Shown piece by piece: positions 17,794 through 26,745 of a stretch of 64,000 nucleotides of DNA. Source of the stretch: Paraglaciecola sp. 20A4 (GTDB taxonomy: Bacteria > Pseudomonadota > Gammaproteobacteria > Enterobacterales > Alteromonadaceae); contig NZ_WTPY01000011.1 of assembly GCF_011378905.1 (NCBI RefSeq), forward strand, positions 29,255-93,254, read 5' to 3'. Position 1 is the stretch's first letter. Every line of letters starts with the position of its first letter. The position numbers were made by a program, and so were the translations under genes. The notes below the pieces were generated by a model. It did not search any database, had not been told where the DNA came from, and was given only the letters and a program-made list of their open reading frames with translations.

Positions 17794-18141
17794 ATGAAGA
17801 TATTACCTAAATTTACCCTTGTACATACCGTGTTTCCAATACTTTTACTGGTATCATTTTGTAGTGCAGCGCAATTGAACCTAGATGAAATGCGACCTGT
17901 CTTGATTGAAGATTTAGAACAAGAACGAGGCTTGGGCGGTGTAGTAGATGTCACGAACAACAGCCATTTGGAAGCCGTATTAACCCACAATTACAATTCG
18001 AATAGCGTCACCGGCAACAACTCGATTGATCGCGGTTCATTCAATGAAGCATCCGGTGTTTTCTCCATTATTCAAAATACCGGCAACAATGTCATCATTC
18101 AGGACTCGACGATTATCACTGTGACCATTGCCCCTAATTAA
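17794..18141 (+). CDS. Small secreted protein, putative minor fibre subunit
   Basis: A 115-residue protein with a signal peptide (cleavage about residue 26, CSAAQ). A helical, acidic pro-like stretch ends in GLGG at 46-49. The remainder is Asn/Ser-rich beta pattern ending in FSIIQNTGNNVIIQDSTII. This last part has the same QN-x-G-x-N-x4-Q layout as the C-terminus of the SD-repeat protein. It lies between that gene and the C39 peptidase gene, 19 bases from the latter. By position it could be a nucleator or minor subunit like FapB. I know no precise family name. Confidence 0.65.
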   Translation: MKILPKFTLVHTVFPILLLVSFCSAAQLNLDEMRPVLIEDLEQERGLGGVVDVTNNSHLEAVLTHNYNSNSVTGNNSIDRGSFNEASGVFSIIQNTGNNVIIQDSTIITVTIAPN

Positions 18142-18160
18142 CGGATGAATAGGTGTATAC

Positions 18161-18832
18161 ATGAGACTTTTACTCTGTCTGGTAATGCTGCTAACGACCT
18201 CACCTGTGCTCGGCGGCCTGGTGGATTTTAACGGTCAATTTTCGATTAAAGTATCCAGTATTACCGAGTTACGCTTTAAAACCATTTATAAACAACGGTA
18301 TGACTTTAGCTGTGGCTCAGCGACGCTAGCAAGCTTGTTGTCCTTTCACTACGATGACGTAGTGAACGAATTAAACGTATTTAAAGACATGTTTGAGCAC
18401 GGCAATAAAGAAAAAATCAAGCATCAAGGTTTCTCACTGCTCGATATGAAGCAATACCTGTCACGTAGGGGCTATAACGCCAATGGTTTTAAAATCACCC
18501 TTGAACAACTCTCTAGCGCACAACTCCCCGCCATCACGATTATTAATAACAATGGTTACATGCATTTCGTAATCATCAAGGGTAGCAACGGCTCTGAAGT
18601 GTTAGTAGGAGATCCTGCTGTGGGCTTAAAGTCGATAAAAATCCAGGCATTTCAAGAAATGTGGGACAACCGAATTTTGTTTGTAATTCAAGACCAAAAA
18701 GAGACTGCAGTTAACCATTACAAAAATGATCAAGAGAATGATCACTTAGTGCGCGCTAACTTAGGCTTGGCAATAGACCACACTAGTCTGGGCTTATTTA
18801 ATGTTTTACAGCCCTCTAGCGTTGACTTCTAA
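18161..18832 (+). CDS. C39-family cysteine peptidase, FapD-like
   Basis: A 223-residue protein with a short N-terminal export signal (MRLLLCLVMLLTTSPVLGG). The C39 peptidase signature is complete: QRYDFSCGSATLASLL with catalytic Cys51, GYMHFVII with His135, and VGDPAVG with Asp151. Unlike bacteriocin exporters it has no ABC transporter attached. Stand-alone exported C39 peptidases are the hallmark of Fap operons, where FapD is needed for fibre export. Its likely substrates are the small neighbouring secreted proteins, one of which has a double-glycine site. The last 50 residues are unique. Confidence 0.82.
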   Translation: MRLLLCLVMLLTTSPVLGGLVDFNGQFSIKVSSITELRFKTIYKQRYDFSCGSATLASLLSFHYDDVVNELNVFKDMFEHGNKEKIKHQGFSLLDMKQYLSRRGYNANGFKITLEQLSSAQLPAITIINNNGYMHFVIIKGSNGSEVLVGDPAVGLKSIKIQAFQEMWDNRILFVIQDQKETAVNHYKNDQENDHLVRANLGLAIDHTSLGLFNVLQPSSVDF

Positions 18833-18846
18833 GCAAAGGACTCATC

Positions 18847-19332
18847 ATGAAACAATCATTGGCCATACGAACCTTAGTACGTCACCTTGGTACCCTCACC
18901 CTCTTTCTTTTTGCGTTACCAACCACTGCTGCTCACGACCCTAGCCTGATTAAAACGGTAGATGTCGTTGCTCATTGGCAAGCCGTAGACGAGAGCACAC
19001 TTGCAGAATTACGCGGGGGCTTTGTACTTGGCAATGGTGTGATTGTAGATTTGAACTTCCAAAAGAGCATATTTAGAAACGGCGAACTGGCCAGTCACGC
19101 TTACTTTCAAACCCCGCAAGACTTTACTCTATTAAGCAAAGACGAATTTTCATTACAATCTATATTGCCTAACAATACGTTGAACACGGTCTTGCAGAAC
19201 ACCCTTGATAATCAGACGTTATCGGCAATCACCAATATTGATATCACGATTAAGAACCTCGAACATGCAAAACAAGCTTTTGCACAAGACCAGTTATACA
19301 ACACCTACTTTAACGCCAGATCACATCAATAG
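18847..19332 (+). CDS. Secreted protein with LRGG site, FapE-like position
   Basis: A 161-residue protein with an N-terminal signal peptide (cleavage about residue 29). The sequence VDESTLAELRGG at 47-58 fits a double-glycine leader: hydrophobic residues at -4, -7 and -12 before the GG. After it comes a beta-rich region (FVLGNGVIVDLNFQKS) and a C-terminal stretch, LNTVLQNTLDNQTLSAITN, that loosely follows the QN motif of the other two secreted proteins. It starts 14 bases after the C39 peptidase gene, so processing by that enzyme is an attractive inference. The function is unproven. Confidence 0.65.
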   Translation: MKQSLAIRTLVRHLGTLTLFLFALPTTAAHDPSLIKTVDVVAHWQAVDESTLAELRGGFVLGNGVIVDLNFQKSIFRNGELASHAYFQTPQDFTLLSKDEFSLQSILPNNTLNTVLQNTLDNQTLSAITNIDITIKNLEHAKQAFAQDQLYNTYFNARSHQ

Positions 19333-19745
19333 TCGTTCGCTCGATTAACATCGATACAGTCGCAACAAATAGTACGTGTTATAGCTAAGTGCATATACAC
19401 TTAGCGTTGTATGGAGTTCATTATTGTCCCAGAACTATTTTAGCTGCTGTTGCCACTAACGGCTATCAGAACGCCCCCCATCAGCAAATAACACTTCTAC
19501 ACCTCATAGAATAGTGAGTCGCGCTTTTATAAAACAATAAGCGGAGGTCTTAATTTCAAACAGCCACTCGGACTCAGTTGATGCAGTTCACAGCACAACA
19601 GCATGGCCAAACTATGATGTTATTTGACGCGTTTACACCAGCTAAAGCCTTGTCTATTTGATTATTGCAATATCGCAGATTTAGCATCTTATTAGCTAAT
19701 CGCTGAATCGCCCACATGGTAAGTGGTAAGCATTAGACCTAACAC
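19333..19745. other. Intergenic region between convergent ends of the SD-repeat locus
   Basis: No gene is visible in these 413 bases, which separate the last plus-strand gene of the locus from the minus-strand barrel gene. Apart from the hairpin at 19384-19405, I see nothing distinctive. Confidence 0.5.
19384..19405 (+). terminator. Hairpin downstream of the LRGG protein gene
   Basis: Perfect 8-base arms GCTAAGTG (19384-19391) and CACTTAGC (19398-19405) surround a CATATA loop, 52 bases after the last gene of the run. There is no T-run, so it may be a weak or processed transcript end. Confidence 0.45.
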
Positions 19746-21029
19746 TTATAACGTCACCGGCATTCTAAAATTCAAGCGGGTATCTTGCGCATCGTCAGTC
19801 ACCCCGATAGCCAGCGACAAACTTACATTGGTTGAGGGTGAATATCGAAATGAATAGCCGATAATCAACTGGCCGATATCAAGCTGGCTGCCGTCGATTT
19901 TCATATTATTAATTTTTGATTTCAATACATGCTTATGGGAATAGCTAAGGCTCATGGATGTGCGTTCATTGAGTGAAACGCCTAGACCAAAACTAACACC
20001 TGCACTGTCGCCTGGGTCAACATTCCCTACGTCTTCGTCTGTGTCCATGTTATATCCGTAGCTCAAATTACCGAAAAATACGCCAGGATCAGTAGCGTAA
20101 ATTGCAGTGATACTGGGCTGAATACTCACGTACCCAGAGCCAGTAGGCAGCTCAGTAGGAAATACTGCACCTGGCGTTGATTGCATAAATTCAACTTCAA
20201 ACGGGCTGGTTCCGGTAGGGATCGTCGCCACAAGGTTTGCCACGTAAATAGGCCCGCCATCTTTTGGAGAGTTGAGTTGATAGCGAGTCGATAACTCTAT
20301 GTCCCCTAACCCATGACCGCTCGCATTAAAAATTTCATCCTCACTGACACCGATACTCACAGGTCGTGAGCGCTGGCTGTCATTTCGACCGATGTACGGA
20401 ACTTTCAAGTCAACTTCCCAGCGTTCAGTGATCCCGTAACGCGCAGAGATACTGCCAATAAAGCTATGCCGCTTGATTTCCCGTAAGTCAATTAAGCCCA
20501 CCACAAGCGCGGGGATAAAAGAAAATGCATCTAGAAAAACACGATTGTTATCTGTGTACGAATAGCCGATAGAGGGCTCTAATACCAAAGTGCCTTTACC
20601 GGATAATACACCGCTAAAGGTATCGCCTAATTCAGGGATTGCACTTGCGTCTATTGCACTGGAAGATTTTGCAGGTGCTTGGCCGACGGGTTTGTTTTTA
20701 GCTATATTGTGATCCGCTTCCCTGACAGACTTACTCGCGCGCCCTTTGCGTGTGCTATCGCTGTTCGCCCCAGAGGGGGGCATAGGCGCAACATTTTTAG
20801 CCGTCAACGCAGTTATCATCTGGGTGAGCTTTTCAATTTGCTGACCTTGCTTTATCAATAAGATACGTTGCCGTTCCAACTCAGTCTCATATTTGCTGTC
20901 TGATTTATCATCCTCTGCCATATCTTCCCCGGCGTAACACACTGATGAAGAAATGAAACAAATAGACATGGCAATTTTTGATACTTTGGTAAAAAAGAGA
21001 GGGCGCACTTCAGTTGCTAGGTTTTCCAT
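19746..21029 (-). CDS. FapF-like outer-membrane beta-barrel with N-terminal coiled coil
   Basis: A 427-residue exported protein. A signal peptide (cleavage after CYA, residue 33) is followed by a charged coiled coil (about 46-78, YETELERQRILLIKQGQQIE), a Pro/Ser/Lys-rich linker (80-130), and a region of alternating polar/hydrophobic strands to the end (from FSGVLSGKGTLVLEPSIGY), as in beta-barrels. FapF of Pseudomonas has this same order and forms a trimeric pore for amyloid subunits gated by the coiled coil. The gene is convergent with the SD-repeat/C39 gene run. FapF homology is inferred from architecture; a general outer-membrane transporter of the same superfamily is the alternative. Confidence 0.75.
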   Translation of the reverse strand: MENLATEVRPLFFTKVSKIAMSICFISSSVCYAGEDMAEDDKSDSKYETELERQRILLIKQGQQIEKLTQMITALTAKNVAPMPPSGANSDSTRKGRASKSVREADHNIAKNKPVGQAPAKSSSAIDASAIPELGDTFSGVLSGKGTLVLEPSIGYSYTDNNRVFLDAFSFIPALVVGLIDLREIKRHSFIGSISARYGITERWEVDLKVPYIGRNDSQRSRPVSIGVSEDEIFNASGHGLGDIELSTRYQLNSPKDGGPIYVANLVATIPTGTSPFEVEFMQSTPGAVFPTELPTGSGYVSIQPSITAIYATDPGVFFGNLSYGYNMDTDEDVGNVDPGDSAGVSFGLGVSLNERTSMSLSYSHKHVLKSKINNMKIDGSQLDIGQLIIGYSFRYSPSTNVSLSLAIGVTDDAQDTRLNFRMPVTL

Positions 21030-21493
21030 AACTAATCCTTTATTCGCTTATGAAAACATCTAAATTTTGTATAACGTAATAATTAATTTATTATTACTTA
21101 AAAATAGTGAACGACTGAGGAAAACTCAAATTTAAATCATGCAGAATGATTATTTGAATGAGTGATAAAGCACCGCACTTTGAACGCTTTAATGATAGGG
21201 CTAAATAATTAGCAAATACAAAACATCAAATGGTAAAAAAACACACCAAAACCACCATTTAAGACAAAAAATATAATCTAATAAATAGAATTAAGGTAAA
21301 CGCTGTATAAATTAAAATACGCTATTAACGATTTTATAGAACAGGGAAATATTGAATGATTGCCTACTCAAGGAGCAGACGTTCATTCAACAAAATATCG
21401 AACCTGACTTAGGTTTTAGTCGTACCATAGGAAAAGAGTTTCGCTGATTAGGTATTTTTGAAAGTTCGTCTTTACTTATGATCTGAATTCAGA
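21030..21493. other. AT-rich upstream region of the FapF-like gene
   Basis: 464 bases, very AT-rich, with no plausible gene on either strand. It should contain the promoter of the barrel gene and lies downstream of the DoxX gene. Its composition is like that upstream of the SD-repeat gene, but no shared motif was identified by eye. Confidence 0.45.
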
Positions 21494-21901
21494 CTATTGA
21501 CCCTTATTATCCAAACTCAAACGCCCAGTGCCTCTAGCCGCCAAAATTAACAAGCCTGCCATGATGGCCATGTTTTTAACAAAGTTTTGTGTTTCATGAG
21601 CGACATTACCGCCCTCTGGCAAATTCCAAAAATTATGCATGAACACGCTGATAACCAATGTTAGGCCAGCCAATATAAACGCTGCAACACGTCCTTTAAA
21701 ACCCACTATAATCGCCAGCCCTGCAGTTAATTGAATGACAATGGTAAACACTAAAAGCGGCGCGACAAACGGCACTTCATGTTGCGCCATATACTGGCTC
21801 ATGGCATCGAAACTAAAGATTTTTTGCAGTCCAGGTAAAATAAAATACAAGCCAAGTAACAACCTTCCAGCGAGTAAACACGAGGTTTCAAGTACATTCA
21901 T
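21494..21901 (-). CDS. DoxX-family membrane protein
   Basis: A 135-residue four-helix membrane protein. The family start GRLLLGLYFILPGLQKIFSFD is followed by VFTIVIQLTAGLAIIVG and HNFWNLP, all typical of DoxX/YqjF proteins. The biochemical role is not established; members are tied to redox or thiol stress in other bacteria. It is transcribed alone and divergent from the pseudouridine synthase gene. Confidence 0.85.
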   Translation of the reverse strand: MNVLETSCLLAGRLLLGLYFILPGLQKIFSFDAMSQYMAQHEVPFVAPLLVFTIVIQLTAGLAIIVGFKGRVAAFILAGLTLVISVFMHNFWNLPEGGNVAHETQNFVKNMAIMAGLLILAARGTGRLSLDNKGQ

Positions 21902-22071
21902 GGGGTTTCCTTTTTATTGTTGTTTTTTGAATACTAAGATTTTATTCAATGCATATGAATAAATTAATCAGTCAGCAAGTGCGGATAAACTAAAGTAAAA
22001 ACGCCAAATATGATAGACTTTCACATCTAACACGCTAATTCCAATTCGATTTAAACGACTCTCTATCGCCC

Positions 22072-23775
22072 ATGACGCATACCTCACCCACGTGCTTTAC
22101 TGTTTTTTCTGCTGATATTTTTAACGGCAATCCGTCTTTCGCATTACCCGATAAGTTTACCTTTCCGTTTTATTATCAGCCTCACCCGCTTTGTGAACTG
22201 GCTGCAGAAGAACTTCAACAGCATTTACTCAAGCAAGACGATTGGTATCATAATTTCGGCTTGGGCGACGACCCGACGCTTATCATTGGTAAAATGTTCG
22301 GCGTGTTATTAGTTAAAAATCATCTGGGGGAGCTGGGCTATTTAAGTGCGTTTTCAGGGAAATTAGCGGAGCAAAATCATTTAACAAAATTCGTTCCGCC
22401 CGTGTTCGATATGCTGGCCAGCGATAGTTTTTTTCATCATGAGCAGCAAATCATCATCAATATCACGGCTCAGCTTGATGTTATTTTGCAAGACAGTGCT
22501 TATCTGTTAGCCAAAGAAAAATTTGAGCAGACTCAAGCAAAGTGCCTTGCTGAAATTGAAGACAAACGTTTGCAGGTCGTTGCCAATAGAGCAAAGCGAA
22601 AGTCGATGCGAGATAACCTAACGGTCAAGGCAGATGACACTGAGGTCGCTGCGTTATTGAAAGCGCTAGCAGCGCAAAGCATCGAAGATAAGCTTGCGTT
22701 CAATCAAGATAAAAAAGACCTAGTACTTGCTATCGCAAATGCTAAGTGCAACCTCGATGAATTTGAAGAGCGAATACAGTCGCTCAAGAAACAGCGTAAA
22801 ACCCTTTCAGCACAATTACAGCAACGTCTCTTCGAGCAGTATCAGTTTCTGAATGGGCTAGGCGAAAAAAAGTCTTTGGCGGCTATATTCAGTGACACCG
22901 TTATGCGCACACCTCCGGCTGGCGCGGGAGAATGTGCCGCACCAAAATTACTTCACTACGCTTACGCCAATAATTTAACGCCTGTGGCCATGGCAGAATT
23001 CTGGTGGGGCGCATCACCAAAATCGCAAGTACGTAAACACAAGCAGTTTTACCCAGCGTGTATAGGTAAATGTCAGCCCATTTTGAATCACATGTTGCAA
23101 GGTTTAACAGTGGAAGAGAATCAGCTATTGCAAAATGCCGCTGACGACGAACACATCGATATCGTTTACCAAGATGATGAAATGCTGATTATCAACAAAC
23201 CCCCTCAGTTATTATCAGTGCCGGGCAAGCACATTCAAGACTCGGTATACACCCGTATAAAGGCCATGTTCCCCCATGCATCGGGCTCATTAATTGTGCA
23301 CCGCTTAGACATGTCTACCTCGGGTTTAATGGTAATAGCACTGAGTACTGCATCCCATAAGGAGTTGCAAAAACAATTTATTAGTCGGCAAGTCAGTAAA
23401 CGGTATATGGCCCTTATTGACGGTGTTTTGCAAGATGACGAAGGCGTGATTACCTTGCCTTTAGCGGGTGACTTTTATGATCGCCCTCGCCAATGTGTGT
23501 GTGAAAAGACAGGTAAGCCCGCATATACCACTTGGCGCGTAATTGAGCGCCAGGTAAAAACGCAACAAACTAAAGTATTTTTACAACCCAGAACAGGTCG
23601 AACCCACCAATTACGCGTTCATTGCGCCCACGAACGTGGTTTAAACATGCCGATTGTCGGTGATGATTTATATGGTAATCGAGCGCGTCGCTTACATCTA
23701 CACGCGCAGTATCTTGGCTTGTTTCACCCCGTGTCAAACCAGTGGCTTGAATTTACCTGCGATGCTGATTTCTAA
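22072..23775 (+). CDS. RluA-family RNA pseudouridine synthase with long N-terminal extension
   Basis: A 567-residue protein, almost twice the usual RluA length. The C-terminal 210 residues are the catalytic domain: DDEMLIINKPPQLLSVPG, then VHRLDMSTSGLM with catalytic Asp413 and RTGRTHQLRVHC. Before it lies a 355-residue extension with a long charged helical stretch (about 145-260), probably coiled coil, rather than an S4 domain. The enzyme should isomerise uridine in rRNA or tRNA; the extension may select the target. Such extended forms occur in Vibrio and Alteromonadales. A small hairpin (23782-23809) follows the stop. Confidence 0.85.
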   Translation: MTHTSPTCFTVFSADIFNGNPSFALPDKFTFPFYYQPHPLCELAAEELQQHLLKQDDWYHNFGLGDDPTLIIGKMFGVLLVKNHLGELGYLSAFSGKLAEQNHLTKFVPPVFDMLASDSFFHHEQQIIINITAQLDVILQDSAYLLAKEKFEQTQAKCLAEIEDKRLQVVANRAKRKSMRDNLTVKADDTEVAALLKALAAQSIEDKLAFNQDKKDLVLAIANAKCNLDEFEERIQSLKKQRKTLSAQLQQRLFEQYQFLNGLGEKKSLAAIFSDTVMRTPPAGAGECAAPKLLHYAYANNLTPVAMAEFWWGASPKSQVRKHKQFYPACIGKCQPILNHMLQGLTVEENQLLQNAADDEHIDIVYQDDEMLIINKPPQLLSVPGKHIQDSVYTRIKAMFPHASGSLIVHRLDMSTSGLMVIALSTASHKELQKQFISRQVSKRYMALIDGVLQDDEGVITLPLAGDFYDRPRQCVCEKTGKPAYTTWRVIERQVKTQQTKVFLQPRTGRTHQLRVHCAHERGLNMPIVGDDLYGNRARRLHLHAQYLGLFHPVSNQWLEFTCDADF

Positions 23776-23877
23776 AGCATAAATCGGCAATCATTGCTAA
23801 AAGCCGATTATTCATAGCAAGAGCAGTGAAAGTCATCACGGCAATGGGTATCATAGCGGCTCTTCTCGCGACTATCG

Positions 23878-25311
23878 GTGCATATGGCCTCTTTATTTAC
23901 TTCATTTTCAAAACTTCCTTTGACTACAGTGGCACTCATTGTGGTCTGTGCGGGGTCATTCATTGGGCCGTTGGGTATGGCTTCGGTCAACATCGCCATA
24001 CCGGATCTTGCTGCAGAGCTTAAAGCAAACGCTAAAATGGTCAGTTGGCTGCCGACTATATTTCTGCTTGCCAACGTGGCGTTAATGCTGCCCTTTGGCA
24101 AGCTTGCTGATAATTATGGGCGCAAGCGCATATATAGTTATGGTTTAGTGCTCAACATCCTTTCGTCAACCATGTGTGCCTTAGCGTTTAACATTGAATG
24201 GTTGTTATTTTGGCGCTTTATGCAAGGCGCTGCGGCGGCAATGATATTCGGAACGGGCGTGGCGATATTAACCTCTGTTACCCCGGCGGATAGGCGCGGT
24301 TTTGCATTAGGTATAGCAGCCGCTTGTGTGTACATAGGCTTAACCGTCGCCCCTGCGGTAGGTGGTTGGCTGACTGAATTATGGGGATGGCGTTCAGTCT
24401 TTTTATTCCAAGTCCCCCTAGTCATTATGCTGCTCCTATTGATTAAAACCCGTATGCACGGCGAGTGGAAAAACGAGCACAAGGCTAAGTTTGATTGGCG
24501 TGGCTCGGGTATTTTTATTATTGCCGCAACGTGCTTAGTCTTTGGTTTGAGTCAACTGCCTTCTCTTATGGGGTGCGTGTTACTCGCTATTGCACTGATA
24601 TCAATGGTGTGGTTTGTTGTACATCAGTCAAAACGGGATCACCCCCTCATTCGGGTCCAAATGTTCAAAGAGAGCCGAGTATTTTCGATGTCACTGGCAA
24701 CCTCATTGCTAATGTACGCCAGTAACTATCCTTTAACTTTCTTACTTAGCTTGTATCTGCAATATGTGAAAGGATTTAGCCCATCTGAGTCAGGTCAAAT
24801 TATTCTATTGCAAGCCCTAGCCATGGCGTTTTTAGCACCATTATCAGGCAAGTTATCTGACAAAGTACAGCCACGATTACTGGCCACGACAGGTTGTGCA
24901 ATAGTGGCTTGTGGCTTCTTCATTTTGAGTCGAATGGATATTGATACCCAAGCTTGGTATATCGGCAGCTCGTTGCTGTTGGTTGGTATTGGTTTTGGAT
25001 TATTTTCAACCCCGAACAACAACGCCATTATGGGTGCTGTACACAGTACTGAATTAGGCGTGGCCTCGGCTTCGTTAAATTTAGCCAGAACCATCGGTAA
25101 TCTAGTGGGCATGAGTATGGTGAATTTATTGGTTCATCATTACATTGGTGATGCGCAAATTGTCCCTGCGCAATACCCTGCTCTGCTGCAAACCGTTTTG
25201 GTTGCGTTGAATGTTTCGTTTGGTTGCGTGGTGGCGGCCTGCTTCATATCTGGTTTTCGTGGCCGAGAAAGCAAGCCCGATAAAGCCATTTCAGCAGATA
25301 ACGAGATATAA
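23878..25311 (+). CDS. MFS drug exporter, DHA2 (EmrB/QacA) family
   Basis: A 477-residue inner-membrane protein with about 14 hydrophobic segments. The DHA2 family motifs are visible: MASVNIAIPDLAAEL in the first helix, LPFGKLADNYGRKRIY (motif A) and a GWRSVFLFQVP stretch after helix 5. It would expel drugs or other small molecules using proton flow. The start is uncertain: GTG at 23878 or ATG at 23884, neither with a strong ribosome site. No membrane-fusion partner (EmrA) is adjacent. Confidence 0.85.
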   Translation: MHMASLFTSFSKLPLTTVALIVVCAGSFIGPLGMASVNIAIPDLAAELKANAKMVSWLPTIFLLANVALMLPFGKLADNYGRKRIYSYGLVLNILSSTMCALAFNIEWLLFWRFMQGAAAAMIFGTGVAILTSVTPADRRGFALGIAAACVYIGLTVAPAVGGWLTELWGWRSVFLFQVPLVIMLLLLIKTRMHGEWKNEHKAKFDWRGSGIFIIAATCLVFGLSQLPSLMGCVLLAIALISMVWFVVHQSKRDHPLIRVQMFKESRVFSMSLATSLLMYASNYPLTFLLSLYLQYVKGFSPSESGQIILLQALAMAFLAPLSGKLSDKVQPRLLATTGCAIVACGFFILSRMDIDTQAWYIGSSLLLVGIGFGLFSTPNNNAIMGAVHSTELGVASASLNLARTIGNLVGMSMVNLLVHHYIGDAQIVPAQYPALLQTVLVALNVSFGCVVAACFISGFRGRESKPDKAISADNEI

Positions 25312-25313
25312 TT

Positions 25314-25360
25314 TAATGCCACCCAGAATACAAATATTTTTTGTATTCTGGGTGGCATTA
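25314..25360. terminator. Perfect 21-base palindromic hairpin between convergent genes
   Basis: Arms 25314-25334 and 25340-25360 (core GCCACCCAGAATACAAA) are perfectly complementary across 21 bases with a 5-base loop. It begins 3 bases after the drug-exporter stop, and the convergent helicase gene ends 102 bases further on. A run of A follows on the plus side but no T-run. It most likely ends or insulates both transcripts. Confidence 0.65.
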
Positions 25361-25461
25361 AAAAAGCGAGCCTGATGTTATCAAGTTCGCTTTATTAGAG
25401 CCTTAAATGCGTTTACAAGCGGTTGAATTCGTTCACTATTCAACCGTTCGCATACTCATTA

Positions 25462-26745
25462 CTACTTAGTTGGGCGCTTTGCCTTTGGCTTGGCTTTAGG
25501 CTTTATTTTGGCGCCGCTGGTTTTATCCATCCGAATAACCGTTTGCGACACTTTATTAGTACGGCTATTTTTGCTGTGTTTACGCACTGTTTTCAACAAC
25601 GACTCACGGTTACTTACCGCAAAATCAGGGCGTGAAATACGCTTAATTTTACTGTTAATTAAACGTTCGATACGCTCTACAGTGCGTTCTTCTTCGCGAC
25701 TAACAAACGATATAGCGTTACCTTGCTGTCCCGCACGTCCTGTTCGGCCAATACGATGCACATAGTCTTCTGGTAAGTACGGCAAGTTGTAATTAACTAC
25801 ATGATCAAGGCCTTGAATATCCAGACCTCTGGCAGCGACTTCAGTCGCAATTAATACCTGAAGTTTGGCAGATTTAAAATCTGCTATGGCACGGCGACGA
25901 GCACCTTGGCTTTTATCAGCATGACAAACAGCCGCATCAATTTTACTGGTTTTCAAAGCAGCCATAAGTTTATCGGCTTGCTCTTTAGTACTGGTAAAAA
26001 CAAGTACTTGATACCAATTCTGTTCGGCTAGCAGCGTTTTGAATAGACGTGTTTTATCTTCTTCTGCTACAGGGTACATTACGTGTTGTACTGTATCAGC
26101 GGCACTGTTTAACTGAGTAGCACGAATTTCTTGATGATTGGTAAGCAGCTTATGCGCTAGCTCATTCACTGTAGGAGAAATAGTCGCTGAAAATAATAGC
26201 GTCTGGTGTCCCGATGTGATCTGAGCAAGCATTTGGCGTACATCAGCAATGAACCCCATGTCCAGCATGCGGTCTGCTTCATCAAGGACCACAAATTCTA
26301 CCTTCGCTAATTCAACATTTTTTAGCGTCATATGTTCTAGTAAACGCCCAGGGGTAGAAATGACAATATCCACACCGGCTTTTAGTTTACTGGCTTGTCC
26401 ACCTAACTTCACGCCACCATAAAGGGCCAACACTGAAATTTCAGTAAATTGAGCGTAACGTGCAATGTTAGTCGCAAGCTGTTCAGCAAGCTCTCGCGTC
26501 GGAGTTAAAATAAGAACGCGAGGTGTTCCCGGTACGGTAGCTTTTGGTCTAGCTAACATTTGTTGTAAAATAGGGACTGCAAATGCTGCGGTTTTACCGG
26601 TACCGGTTTGGGCGCTGGCTAAAACATCCCTACCACGACGCGCAACCACAATGGCTTGCTGCTGGACGGGCGTCATTTTTTTGTAGCCACAAGCATCAAT
26701 CGCTTGTTGTAATTCTGGCGCTAAATCTAATGATGAAAAGTTCAT
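25462..26745 (-). CDS. DEAD-box RNA helicase, RhlE-like
   Basis: About 427 residues from the chosen ATG at 26745, which has an aaagaga ribosome site 9 bases upstream and gives the family start MNFSSLDLAPELQQAI; an upstream ATG adds 10 poor residues. Motifs in order: Q-motif (MTPVQQQAI), AQTGTGKT, PTRELAEQ, DEADRMLDMGF, SATIS, VLIATEVAARGLDIQGLD, HRIGRTGRAG. The tail is basic (KPKAKPKAKRP), as in RhlE/SrmB-type proteins that unwind rRNA during ribosome assembly. It is likely cold-important in a marine bacterium. Confidence 0.93.
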   Translation of the reverse strand: MNFSSLDLAPELQQAIDACGYKKMTPVQQQAIVVARRGRDVLASAQTGTGKTAAFAVPILQQMLARPKATVPGTPRVLILTPTRELAEQLATNIARYAQFTEISVLALYGGVKLGGQASKLKAGVDIVISTPGRLLEHMTLKNVELAKVEFVVLDEADRMLDMGFIADVRQMLAQITSGHQTLLFSATISPTVNELAHKLLTNHQEIRATQLNSAADTVQHVMYPVAEEDKTRLFKTLLAEQNWYQVLVFTSTKEQADKLMAALKTSKIDAAVCHADKSQGARRRAIADFKSAKLQVLIATEVAARGLDIQGLDHVVNYNLPYLPEDYVHRIGRTGRAGQQGNAISFVSREEERTVERIERLINSKIKRISRPDFAVSNRESLLKTVRKHSKNSRTNKVSQTVIRMDKTSGAKIKPKAKPKAKRPTK

